Part shown: piece after piece, positions 42,233-51,300 of the stretch | How the letters are laid out: the number at the start of each line of letters is the position of its first letter | Numbering within the stretch: position 1 is the stretch's first letter | Assembly: GCA_019448385.1 (NCBI GenBank) | Contig: JAGTXO010000051.1 | Span: 186,001-250,000, forward strand | Length of the DNA stretch: 64,000 nt | Source: Diacronema lutheri | Lineage: Eukaryota; Haptophyta; Pavlovophyceae; Pavlovales; Pavlovaceae | Direction: 5' to 3' | The notes under the pieces: generated by a model | Seen by the model: only the letters and a program-made list of their open reading frames with translations | What the model was told of the DNA's origin: nothing | Databases searched by the model: none | Translations under genes and position numbers: made by a program

Positions 42233-42246
42233 AAACATACTAACGA

Positions 42247-42266
42247 GGGGGGGGGGGGGGGGGGGG
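42247..42266 (+). repeat. Poly-G run (20 bp)
   Basis: Uninterrupted run of 20 G residues between the SINE-like repeat and unique DNA. Confidence 0.9.
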
Positions 42267-42459
42267 CACCTGCGGGGGAATCGAGTAGCCACCAATGTCA
42301 ATTTCCGTTCCCAAAACATGCCTCCTCCGCCAGCGCGCTCATTGTTAGACGATGACGTTCGCGGTCGATGCACTTTCCCACCCCCCGGCACCCGCTCGAG
42401 CGCGAGCGCGAGATCTTGCGCAACTGGACGCGGGCGGGGTGCATCGTGCGAGCGAGTGG

Positions 42460-42540
42460 CGGTCTTGGCGGATGAGTCGGGATGACACGGCGGTCCATGG
42501 GCATTGGCGGATGAGTCGGGATGACACGGCGGTCCATGGG
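42460..42540. repeat. Tandem repeat, two units of about 39 bp
   Basis: The unit TTGGCGGATGAGTCGGGATG followed by ACACGGCGGTCCATGGGCA occurs twice in direct succession, with almost no differences, so it is young. Confidence 0.85.
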
Positions 42541-42547
42541 CAACCCC

Positions 42548-42950
42548 AAAACTGCTGGCATTTGAGATCTCGAAACATTGATGTGCTCCGCTCCGGCCGC
42601 TGAGAACAGTAGCCAAGCTGGTATGTTGCTGCAGGCCAGCTGCTAAGTGATGGCCTGTTTGCGTACTTGTGCCCTCTCGGCGTGGACCGGGCTCGGACCG
42701 GTCCACAGGGCACCATCCCTCAAGGCTCACACGGGGTCACGACTCCACAACTCACTTTTTGACTCCTGTCGTAAAAGGAAATAGGAATGGCGCGTTGTGT
42801 AAAAGGTCTCAGTATGGGTATGGCGGATATGCAGGCATGAAACGTTCGAGGTGGTCGAATGCCACGAGGAGCGGTGCAACGCACGCGCATGCGACGCGCG
42901 ATCTCCCGCGCGCGCGCCGCCATTGCGCAACCCACGTGCTCTGCCCCTGT
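42548..42950 (+). repeat. Inverted-repeat element, left copy
   Basis: About 400 bp that reappears in reverse complement at 45236-45690 with roughly 80 percent identity by eye. Shared blocks include GCCAAGCTGGTATGTTGCTG, TGCGTACTTGTGCCCTCTCG, TTTTTGACTCCTGTCGT and CGAGGAGCGGTGCA. It has no coding capacity. The pair flanks the UBE2J-like gene. Confidence 0.8.
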
Positions 42951-43121
42951 CTGCGTGCGTTTCTCGCTTTGCCGCCCGGAGGATGCGCGCGTTCCTCTTC
43001 TTGTCCGCCGGCCGCGCATCGAGTCAGGCGAGATTGGCGAGCTTCCCTGCGGTCGGCGCTGCACGGTGCGCGTAGATCAAAGCCGTGAGCAGCATTGACC
43101 ACGGGCCACGCCCAGGGTGGG

Positions 43122-43124
<3 letters not shown>

Positions 43125-43153
<29 letters not shown>
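43125..43153 (+). repeat. Poly-G run (29 bp)
   Basis: Uninterrupted G run preceded by GGTGGGGGA, between the left inverted-repeat copy and the UBE2J-like gene. Confidence 0.9.
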
Positions 43154-43329
43154 TCAAGCTGGGCGGCCACGGTGCGCTCCAGATGCTGCTCGGTTGCAGT
43201 GCGCTGAACCTGACCGCCGATTGAGCGTACGCTTCGCGTGCCCGCGACCGAATGCGGCGCGCGTGAGACGCTGCTTTGGCCCTGCTGAGTTTAGTTCTCG
43301 GGCGCACGGAAATGACGTTTCAGTCAGGG

Positions 43330-44405
43330 CTAGGCGTTGAGCACCTTGTTGAGGACCAGCGTGGCGATCGTCGCGAAGAGAAGGATGGCCAGGTGGTGCA
43401 GCAGCCGGTCCATCGGCTGCGACGCGCCAGCTGCCGCGCTGGCTGGGGCGGAACACGCGTTCGCGTCGCTCGGCCCAGGGGCCTGCGTGTGCGCCTCCGA
43501 GCGGCTCCTCTCGCCGGCGGCTGGAGCGGCCACGCGCGCGCCGCGCGCGCGATCAACCTCCACGTCGTCGCGTGCGACGTCCAACGCGCGCGCGAGATCG
43601 TCACCCGCCGAGCCGCCATCCGCCGCATCCGCCGCGGCGGGCGCGTCCGCGGGCGCGGCGGCTCGTCGAACCTCCGCTGCCGCCTGCCGCGCGCCGCTTC
43701 GAAAGGCAGCCATGCGCTCGCCGCACATCTCACAGTGCCACGCGGCTGAGCGCACGGCAAGGCGTTCGCGCTCCGCCGCCGTGTAGTCCAGCCCACCGAT
43801 CGCGCCGTCGGCAGGCGACGGGAAGAAGGCGATGAGCGCGGTCATGATCGTGCGCACGCCCCACGCCGGCTGCCATTGCTCCGGATGGAAGTCGGAGATG
43901 GAGAGGCAGATGCGCTTGCGCACCTGCGCCGCGCGCGCGCGCGCATGCGCGCGACGTGTGCGCCACGGCGTACGCGGCACGGCGAGGCGCGAGCGTGCGC
44001 GCGCCAGAGGACGTCGCGCGTCGGGCGGCGCACCTCGAAGCGGCCATTCGGCGTGAGCATCATGATGGTCGGCGGCTTGAACGGATAGTCGGCCGGCATG
44101 AGCAACCGCCCGTGATACCTGCCGCGCAAAAGCGGCGTCCGACGCTGCCACGGCTGAGAGCACGACGGCGAAAGCCAAGCTCGTGGTCGCGCGCGCTGCA
44201 GCGTGCGCTGTGCGCCGCGCGCGCACCTGCCGCCCTCGAAAGGGGTGCCGTCGGGCCCGCGCACGGTGAAGTGCCACTCGAAGAGATTGTCCTCGAGCGG
44301 CGCCGCGCGGAACTGGTCGCTCGGCTCTAGCTCCAACTCGCGCGTCTCCTGTAGGATCCGCTTCACCGAGGGGAGATTCGGGTTGAACGCTCCGGGCGCT
44401 GCCAT
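43330..44405 (-). CDS. UBE2J-type (Ubc6-like) ER ubiquitin-conjugating enzyme
   Basis: Three exons (44227-44405, 44034-44118, 43330-43923; introns 108 and 110 nt, GT-AG) give 285 residues. The UBC fold is complete: VKRILQETRELE, NLFEWHFTVRGP, GRYHGRLLMPADYPFKPPTIMMLTPNGRFEV, then RICLSISDFHPEQWQPAWGVRTI with catalytic Cys94. The TPNGRF in place of HPN and the CLS-x-SDFHPE signature are typical of the UBE2J/Ubc6 branch. A C-terminal hydrophobic tail (last 24 residues, LLHHLAILLFATIATLVLNK) is the expected tail anchor in the ER membrane. The enzyme passes ubiquitin to ER-associated degradation ligases. Confidence 0.9.
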
Positions 44406-44933
44406 TCTTGCAGCTCCAAGCGCCCCTGTCCAGGGGGACGGAAAACCCGGGAAAAGACGGCCCGCACAGTGTATGGTCAATACTCTCACCGCTCCACGGG
44501 GGAGATCCCGGGGGAGGCGGGAGGTTCCCAAGGCCCTCTTTGTTTTCGGAAGCGGCGGCTCGGCTCGGCAGCTCGGCGGTGCATCCGGTGCGGAGCGGCG
44601 TCTCGCACGCGCAGAGCTCGACACGCGGCTTTGCGCCTGCCCCGGCTTAAAAACGCGATGACCAAACGCGTTTCCGCCCCGCGCAATGCCTGGCGCGGGG
44701 CGGCGGCGCGGGGCGGAGGCGGCCGCGGGGCGGAGGCGCATGCGACCACCGTTGCCGCGGCCACCGTTGCCAGCACGAGCCCAAACGCGGCCGCCTTCGC
44801 CCCGCGCAATACCTGGCGCGGCGAGCGGCGATCAGGGCGCTTTTCGCGCCTGGATCGACTCGCCTTGAACGATTGCGACGCGTTGCCGCCACAGATGCCA
44901 CAGCCACCACAGCCACCACAGGTGCCACCACAG

Positions 44934-44970
44934 GCGACATATAGGGCGCGTGGCGCCCTACATATGTCGC
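44934..44970. repeat. Near-perfect palindrome
   Basis: Arms GCGACATATAGGGCGC and GCGCCCTACATATGTCGC around GTG; the right arm has two extra bases (a bulge). It could form a cruciform or a hairpin RNA. Confidence 0.85.
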
Positions 44971-45128
44971 CCACGCCTCGTCCCCCGCGCTCGATCGAGC
45001 CGCGGTACCGGACGCGAGCAGCCGCCGCCCAGTCGCTCGCGTGACGTCGACCATACTGTGCGCTACCGAGCAGTATCCGGAGAAGCCCGCGGTGGCACGT
45101 GATTCATCTTGTTCACGGCGGTGAGCTA

Positions 45129-45129
<1 letters not shown>

Positions 45130-45162
<33 letters not shown>
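45130..45162 (+). repeat. Poly-G run (33 bp)
   Basis: Longest uninterrupted G run of the window, 74 bp left of the right inverted-repeat copy. Confidence 0.9.
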
Positions 45163-45163
<1 letters not shown>

Positions 45164-45235
45164 ATGCACCGTGGGCTCGCCTCCGGCTTGATGCGCGGGC
45201 GGCGGAAGACTGGAGGAACGCCTCGGGGGCATCAC

Positions 45236-45690
45236 ACGTGGGTGGCGCGATAGCGGTGCGCGCGAGGCAGATCGCGCGCCGCATGCGCGTGCGATGCACC
45301 GCTCCTCGCGGCATTTAAGCGCGCACACGCGAGCAGGGTTGACGATCGGCAGTCCGCACCACCTTTCATGCCTGCGTATCGCCCATACCCACACCCTCAC
45401 AATGTCATAATGTGAGACCTTTTACGACAACGCCCGAGTCCTTTGACGACAGGAGTCAAAAAGTTAAAAGTGAGTCTTGGAGTCGTGATCCCATTTGAAT
45501 GTGAGCCTTTGATGAGGGATGGTGCCCTGTGGTCTGTGGACCGGTCCGCGCCCGGTCCACGCCGAGAGGGCACAAGTACGCAAATAGGCCATCGCTCAGC
45601 AGCTGGCCTGCAGCAACATACCAGCTTGGCCACTGGCCGGAGCGGAACACACCAATAATGGATCGAAACCCCAGACGCCAGCTGTTTTTA
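45236..45690 (-). repeat. Inverted-repeat element, right copy
   Basis: Reverse-complement partner of 42548-42950. It is slightly longer, with small insertions such as a repeated ACCACAG and a TTTAACTT block. No open frame is shared between the copies. Confidence 0.8.
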
Positions 45691-45821
45691 TCGCGCGCGC
45701 GGCGCGCAGCTGCGCTCGTAGGCGCGAACGAGGCGCACGCAAGCGCCGCCGCGCCTGCATCGCGCGCGAGAGGCGCCACCGCACTCGCGCTAGGTCGCAT
45801 GAACCGCGCCATTGTCGACGT

Positions 45822-45893
45822 GCGCAGAGCGATGGCGACGAGCGCGAGGCAGAACGCCATTCTGCCTCGCGATCGCCGCCATCGCTCTGCGCA
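45822..45893. repeat. Long hairpin (33-bp stem, 5-base loop)
   Basis: GCGCAGAGCGATGGCG to GAGGCAGAA is followed by its reverse complement after a CGCCA loop, with two or three mismatches. It could be a foldback element, a small-RNA precursor, or part of the terminal region of the large element to its right. Confidence 0.8.
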
Positions 45894-45899
45894 TGCGCC

Positions 45900-46468
45900 G
45901 TCGCATCGCGCCTGAGCCGTGCCGCTCCTTTTCATGTACATAATTGCGGTGCTGACCCCGCTGTCCTGACATAAGCGCCATTAGCGTCGTTAGTATAATT
46001 ACGGTTTCGACGACATTGGTGGCCCCTTGAAGATGCAAGCTTAGTTTTGGCGAGGACGGGCATGTATAGATGGTCAAGCCAAATCCGATCAGGGGCACGA
46101 TCGCGCCCCGAGTGCAGCGCGGGCCGTTCGGAAGGACGTCCTTGTGAGGGAGCTCTTCGCGTTTGGCGAGCGGGGGAGCACGACGCGCAGCGTTGCTGCG
46201 GCGGCGTGCGGGCGGCGAGCAGCGGTCGGGCTGCTCGCGACGAGGCCGGAGCAGACGGCGCCGTGGCCGCCGGCGCAGGTGACGCGCGCCGACGAGCCGT
46301 AGCGAGCGTCCGTGATCCGCACGGCGGTTGGAGCGGGCCGGCTGGTGCGGCGCGCTCGGCCACGGGTGGCGGCGTGCACGGTCGTGCCGCGCGCGGCACG
46401 CGTCGCCAGCCGCGCGCGACCTGGGCAGAGCCCGCAAAGCGTCGACCGCTGCGCGGCTCGGCCGTGCG
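45900..46468 (-). other. Region downstream of the Fanzor stop codon; candidate guide-RNA locus
   Basis: No convincing gene. Fanzor and TnpB guide RNAs are normally transcribed from the 3' end of the nuclease gene and its downstream flank up to the element end, so this is the expected place. The element's end has not been identified; the AT-rich stretch around 45935-46020 (TATAATTACGG) marks a change of composition. Confidence 0.25.
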
Positions 46469-48193
46469 TCAACGCCGGCCGCGCTTCGGCCCGCGCGCGC
46501 TGCCGCCGCCGGCACTGGCGCTGGCAGCTCCGCGGGCGGGGGTGCGGGCGCGAGAGCCGCCGCCGCCACCGCCGCCGCGCCCGCCGCCGTCGTCGCCACC
46601 GCCGTCGCCGCCGCCGCCTCCCCCGCCGTCATCGTCGTCGTCGCCGCCGCCGCCTCCGTCGCCGTCGCCGTCGCCGTCGCCCTCGCCGCCGCCGCCGTCG
46701 CCGCTGCCATCGTCGTCGTCGTCGTCGTCGCCCTCGTCGTCGCCCTCGTCGTCGCCGTCGCACTCGTCGTCGCAGTCGTCGCCCTCGCCGTGCACCATGC
46801 GCTCCTCACGCTCCCACACCTCGCCGCGCGCCCACCAGGCGAGCACGAGGGCAAAGCGCTCAGGCGTCGACGTGGTGTCGCGCCCGGCCGCGTGCGCCGC
46901 CATGTCGTGCACGTCGTAGAAGATGTTGCGCGCGGCGTTGTAGTCGCGGTGCACGGGCTTCTTGCCGCCGTTGCACGCCGGGCAGATGACGAGCGCGTGC
47001 ACCGTGCGCGTGCCGCCCTTTGCCACGGGCAGGCGCGGGTTCTGCGCGAGCTCCGCGCCGCAGCGCTGCAGCCTGCCGCCCTTGGCGAGCCGCGGCATCG
47101 AGCAGTGCATCGACGTGTACGGCTCGGGCACGAAGACGGCCGCGACGCCGCGCCGCCGCAGCTCGCGCAGCAGCCCCACCTGGAAGGCGGGCGGCGCGCC
47201 CTTGGGCTGCGCGCCCTTGTGGTCGCGCAGCCACTTGCCCACGCACACGAGCAGCCGGTCGCGCGTCACGCCGTCGACACAGTGCGCCGCGATGAGCGCC
47301 TCGGCGACGCGCGCCGCGTTGGACCGCCCGCCGCTGTCGCGCCGCCAGCGCTCCTTCCGGCGCGCCGGCGCGTCGTACACGTGCTCGGCGGCGCGCTCGC
47401 GCACCCGCGCGCTCTCGCGGTGGAAGGCGTGGAACTCGCCCTCGCCGAGCACCTTGGCGCTGTGCGCCTCGCCAAGCCGCGCCTCGTCCGCCTCCACGCT
47501 GAACTCCTCGCCGCGCCCGTCCTTGCGCACGCGCCGCCGCGCCGCGTTGGTCTTGGCCGTCTCGCGCGCAAAGCCCGCGGCGCGCGCGCGCGCGCGCTGC
47601 GTGAACTGCCGCCAGACGGCCGCCCGCCCGACGTGCGCAGAGTAGGTGGTGATGTTGCCCATGTTCGGGTCGGCCGCGACGACGACCGCCGCCTCGACGT
47701 CGATCGCCCGCCGCAGCTCGGAGCCGAGCGCGACGGCGATGCGCCCGTCCGGCCGGCGCCAGCGGTGCAGGACGCCCGAGCCGCCGGCCGGCGCCTGCGC
47801 CTTCGGCACGAGGACGGTCCCGACGGCGTGCACGGCGACGCCATCTGTCACCACCGACTTGACGGGCTGCCGGCCCGGGAGCGGCACGCGCGGCAGCGGC
47901 GCGAGGCCAACCCACGAGCGCCGCGCGTGCCACGGCAGATCGGCCGGCGGCCGCTCGCGCCCGGCGTAGTCGAAGACGCGGTTGGAGATGTCGAAGCGCG
48001 TCGCAAAGACCGCGTACCTGACGCGCACGTCCGACATCGGCGGGGTGTTGCCGTTTGTGCCTGTCCACTTGATCGGCTCGCCATCGTGGTCGCGCAGGTC
48101 CAGCGCCTTGAGCCGCGCGCGCAGCTCCTTGCGCTCGTCATCCGAAAGCGTCACCCAGATGGCGCTCGCGGCGAGGCGCACGTTGCGCGGCAC
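46469..48193 (-). CDS. Fanzor (TnpB-like RuvC nuclease) domain, last exon of the giant gene
   Basis: 574 residues. RuvC-I is VVVAADPNMGNITTYSAH (Asp175 of the exon), RuvC-II is VFVPEPYTSMHC (Glu357), and RuvC-III is HRDYNAARNI (Asp417). Between the last two lies a zinc ribbon (Cys364, Cys378, then CPAC at 404-407). This set and order define TnpB and its eukaryotic relatives, the Fanzors, which are RNA-guided DNA nucleases carried by mobile elements. A 120-residue Asp/Gly-rich tail ends in PKRGRR, a possible nuclear signal. The exon starts after CGCAG at 48194 and joins the preceding exon in phase 0 (intron 48194-48321, GT-AG, 128 nt). The frame upstream of 48193 is open but Arg/Pro-rich and is judged to be intron and antisense noise. 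The acidic residues are intact and the gene looks whole. Confidence 0.82.
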   Translation of the reverse strand: MPRNVRLAASAIWVTLSDDERKELRARLKALDLRDHDGEPIKWTGTNGNTPPMSDVRVRYAVFATRFDISNRVFDYAGRERPPADLPWHARRSWVGLAPLPRVPLPGRQPVKSVVTDGVAVHAVGTVLVPKAQAPAGGSGVLHRWRRPDGRIAVALGSELRRAIDVEAAVVVAADPNMGNITTYSAHVGRAAVWRQFTQRARARAAGFARETAKTNAARRRVRKDGRGEEFSVEADEARLGEAHSAKVLGEGEFHAFHRESARVRERAAEHVYDAPARRKERWRRDSGGRSNAARVAEALIAAHCVDGVTRDRLLVCVGKWLRDHKGAQPKGAPPAFQVGLLRELRRRGVAAVFVPEPYTSMHCSMPRLAKGGRLQRCGAELAQNPRLPVAKGGTRTVHALVICPACNGGKKPVHRDYNAARNIFYDVHDMAAHAAGRDTTSTPERFALVLAWWARGEVWEREERMVHGEGDDCDDECDGDDEGDDEGDDDDDDDGSGDGGGGEGDGDGDGDGGGGGDDDDDGGGGGGGDGGGDDGGGRGGGGGGGSRARTPARGAASASAGGGSARGPKRGRR

Positions 48194-48321
48194 CTGCGCG
48201 CAGCGCGCGGCGCGCGAGCGCGCGGGCGCGTGACCAACCTGGCCGCGGGGCGGCGCGCACGGCGGCGGCGCGCGCGCTTGGGCGCTCGGCGGCGGCAGCG
48301 GCAGCCACGCCTCGCGCGCAC

Positions 48322-51300
48322 ATTGTGCGTGCGCAGCGGCGCCACATTGTACCGCGGCGGCCGTCCGGTCAGCTGCGTGTGGATGTGCGCGAGCCGGCAG
48401 AGCAGCGCCTGCCCCTCGGCCACGTGCTGCAGGGTGCGGATCTGCACGAGGAAGTAGCGCGTCGTGTGCCGGTCGTAGTTCCACCTTTTCGTGGGCGTGC
48501 ACTTGTAGTCGATCTTGTGGAGGACCATGTCGGGCAGGTGGCGGTCGAGCGCGGCGGGGCAGCCGACGCGCGCGCCCTCCACGTCGCCGCGCAGCAGCCG
48601 CTCGCACAGCTCGCGCACGCGCGCGTTTCGCTGCATCTCGGGCAGCGCGACGAGCGCCTCGTCGCGCTCGACTGCCGCGCGGACGACGTCGCGGAGCAGC
48701 CCGTTCACGACGCGCGATGGGTGCATCAGGCACGCGGTGGACACCTGCGTCGCCTCCGCCTCGAGGATCTCCGTGAGGCCCACCGCGCAGACGGGCTGGA
48801 CGCCCTCGGCCATCTCGCCGACGGCGCGCGCCGTCGCCGCCTTGGTCTGCGCGGCGGCTTGCTCGGCGGGCTTGCCTCGCGGCGCTGCACCGTACGTGCT
48901 CTCGTCCTTGTGCCAGCCGATGGCCGAGAAGATCGCACGGACGGATCCCTTGTCCATCGTGGTCGACGTGTGCACGCTGGTCGACGGGCCGCCCGACGCC
49001 GCGCCGACGGCCTGCGCGCTCGCCACCGCAGCCTCGTCGCGCACCACCTTGTTGATGACGCGGTACGCCTGTGTCGTGAGCCTGTGCACGGCCGCCGCGA
49101 TGCGCCGCAGCTCCTTCCGCGCACCGGGCTGCGCCGTCACCGCCTGCGGCCCCGCGTTGAGCGTCGAGCGCTTGACCACGAAGCCCGGGAGCACGCTGCC
49201 GCGCGTGCGCGCCGTCGCGCCGCCGGCGGCGCGCGCGCTCGGCGCAGCGGGCTCGTCCACGCGCGCGCGCTCGACGCCGCGCGCGCGGGGAACGCTCGGC
49301 GCGCGCGCGCCCGCGGCGTCGCGCGCGCTCGCGGCGGCACCCGCCGCGGCGCGCTTGCCCGCGGCGCCCGACTCGCCGTGCGCGCGAAGCGGCGCCGACG
49401 CCAATGCCGACGCCGCGCCCGCGCCGCCGCTGCCGCTGCCCGATCCGCCCGCGCGCCGCTTCTGCTCGTCGCGCGTCTTGCGGAACTGGGCGACGAGGTC
49501 GCTGCTCACGTTGGCCTCAGGCTCCCACGTGTCGGCGCTCTCGTCGTAGCCCCGCCACCTGATCCGGAACTGGAACGTCACCTTCTTGCCCGCCTTGCGG
49601 CGCTCGTCGACGACCGCCTCGACCTCGTACGTGCGCGCCTCCTCGTCGACGCTCGCGCCCGCCGCGCTCGCGCCCGTGTCCGGCCACCCAGCGACCGTGC
49701 CGCCCAGCCTCTCGGCGGCCGCGCGCAGCTGCCGCTCGCGCTGGGCGGCCGCGGCGCCTCGCGCGACCAGCGCGGGCAGCATGCCCGCGCCGCCCGCGAG
49801 GCCGTGCGCGCCGACGCTGGCGGTCATCAGCGCGTCGAGGCACGCGAACGTTGCGAGCGCACGCGCGCCATCGTCGCCGCCGCGCGGCTGCGAGCGCACG
49901 ACGGGCGATGGCCGCGGCTCCCCCTCGGCCGCGAGCAGCGGCCAGATCGCACTGGCCAGCGCGACGGCATGCGCGCCGACCGCGACGGCCACGTCCGCGT
50001 CGAGCGGCGCAAAGTCGTAGCGCACGAGCGCGGCCGGGCGCGAGTCGTCCGTCGGCCGGTCGGCGACGAGCAGCCCGACCGGGCGCGGCGGCTCGCCGGA
50101 CGGCGCGGCGACGGGCACGCAGAGGAGCACGACGAGCAGGCGCGGCGTGCCGCCGAGCAGCGCGCGCGCGGCATCCGCCCCGTCGGCTCCGCCGCGCGCG
50201 GCCGCGGCGAGCAGCTCGGCCGCGCGCGTCGGGCCCAGCGCCGTGCGCGCGTCCTTGCGCGCGCGTGCGCGGGCCGTGTACGCGGCGCAGGCGTCGTCGA
50301 GCACCGCCGCGCTGGGCGCGGTGCCAGTCGTCGCCCACGCGCGCAGCGCGTCGCGCACCCGCGTGACGATCGCCTGGTCGACCGCCGCCTCGCCGGCAGC
50401 GTGCGCCGGCGCGCACGCCGGCGGTGCGGCGGCAGGCGCGAGCGCGGGCGCGCCGTCGGCGCCGTCAACGCCGACGGCGCCGTCGGCGCGCCGCCACGCG
50501 AGCTTCGCCTCGATCTGCTGCCGGACGGCGTGGCAGTGCCGGTCGATGCCGCGCGCGTCGTCGAGCGCGGCCAGCGCGTCCTCAGCGGCGGGACGGCCGC
50601 TCGCGTCCGCGACGGCCTGCAGGCAGAGCAGCGCGGCCGCACGCGCGTTGCACGCGCTCTGCGGCTCGGGCGCGAGCGCGAGCTCGAGCTCGAGCGGCGA
50701 CGCGCCTCGCGCCGCGGCGATCGCGTCCATCAGCACGTCCAACCGCTGCACCAGCGCCCTGTGCGCGTCGCGCGGCGCGCCCGTCGACGGCGCGCGCGAG
50801 CGCGTCGCCACGAGCCCGAGCGCGCGCGCCGGCGCGCCCGCCGGCGTGTGCAGCACGAGCAGCGCCGCGCCCGCCAAGCTCGCGTTGCGCGTGACGAGCG
50901 CGAAGATGCGCGTCGCCTCGTGCGCGCCCACCGACGCCCAGATCGCAGCGCGATCGGCGTCCGTCTGCGCGTCGCACAGGTCGCGCACGTCGTCCGGCGC
51001 GAGCAGCGCGCCGCCGCCGGCGGAGCGCGCGACGATCGCCCGCGCCTCCGCCACGAAGACGGCCTGCGGCAGGTCGGCGTGGCGCGCGTCGACGATGGCG
51101 CGCGTCGCGTGCACGCCGAGCTCCACGCCGCGGTAGAAGGCGCGCGCGTTGGCCGCGCGCGCGTGCGCCGGCCGTCCGTCCGCGTTGCGCCTCGCGCGCG
51201 CCTGCTTGCTCGTGCGCGCGAGGCCGTCGCGTGGCGGTGGCGGCAGCGTGGCGAGGAAGCGCGCGGCGGGCGGCGGCGCGCGCACGCCGCGCTGCCGCCG

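Larger units (their letters stand above)
44406..45235. other. Intergenic region with small repeats
   Basis: No convincing gene. It contains a direct repeat of CGCCCCGCGCAATRCCTGGC (about 44675 and 44792), short CCACCACAG units, a near-perfect palindrome at 44934-44970 and a G33 run. Confidence 0.6.

Noticed and set aside
42247-45162. G runs as telomeric sequence
   Set aside because: Pure G runs without a TTAGGG- or TTTAGGG-type unit, and they lie internally between genes.
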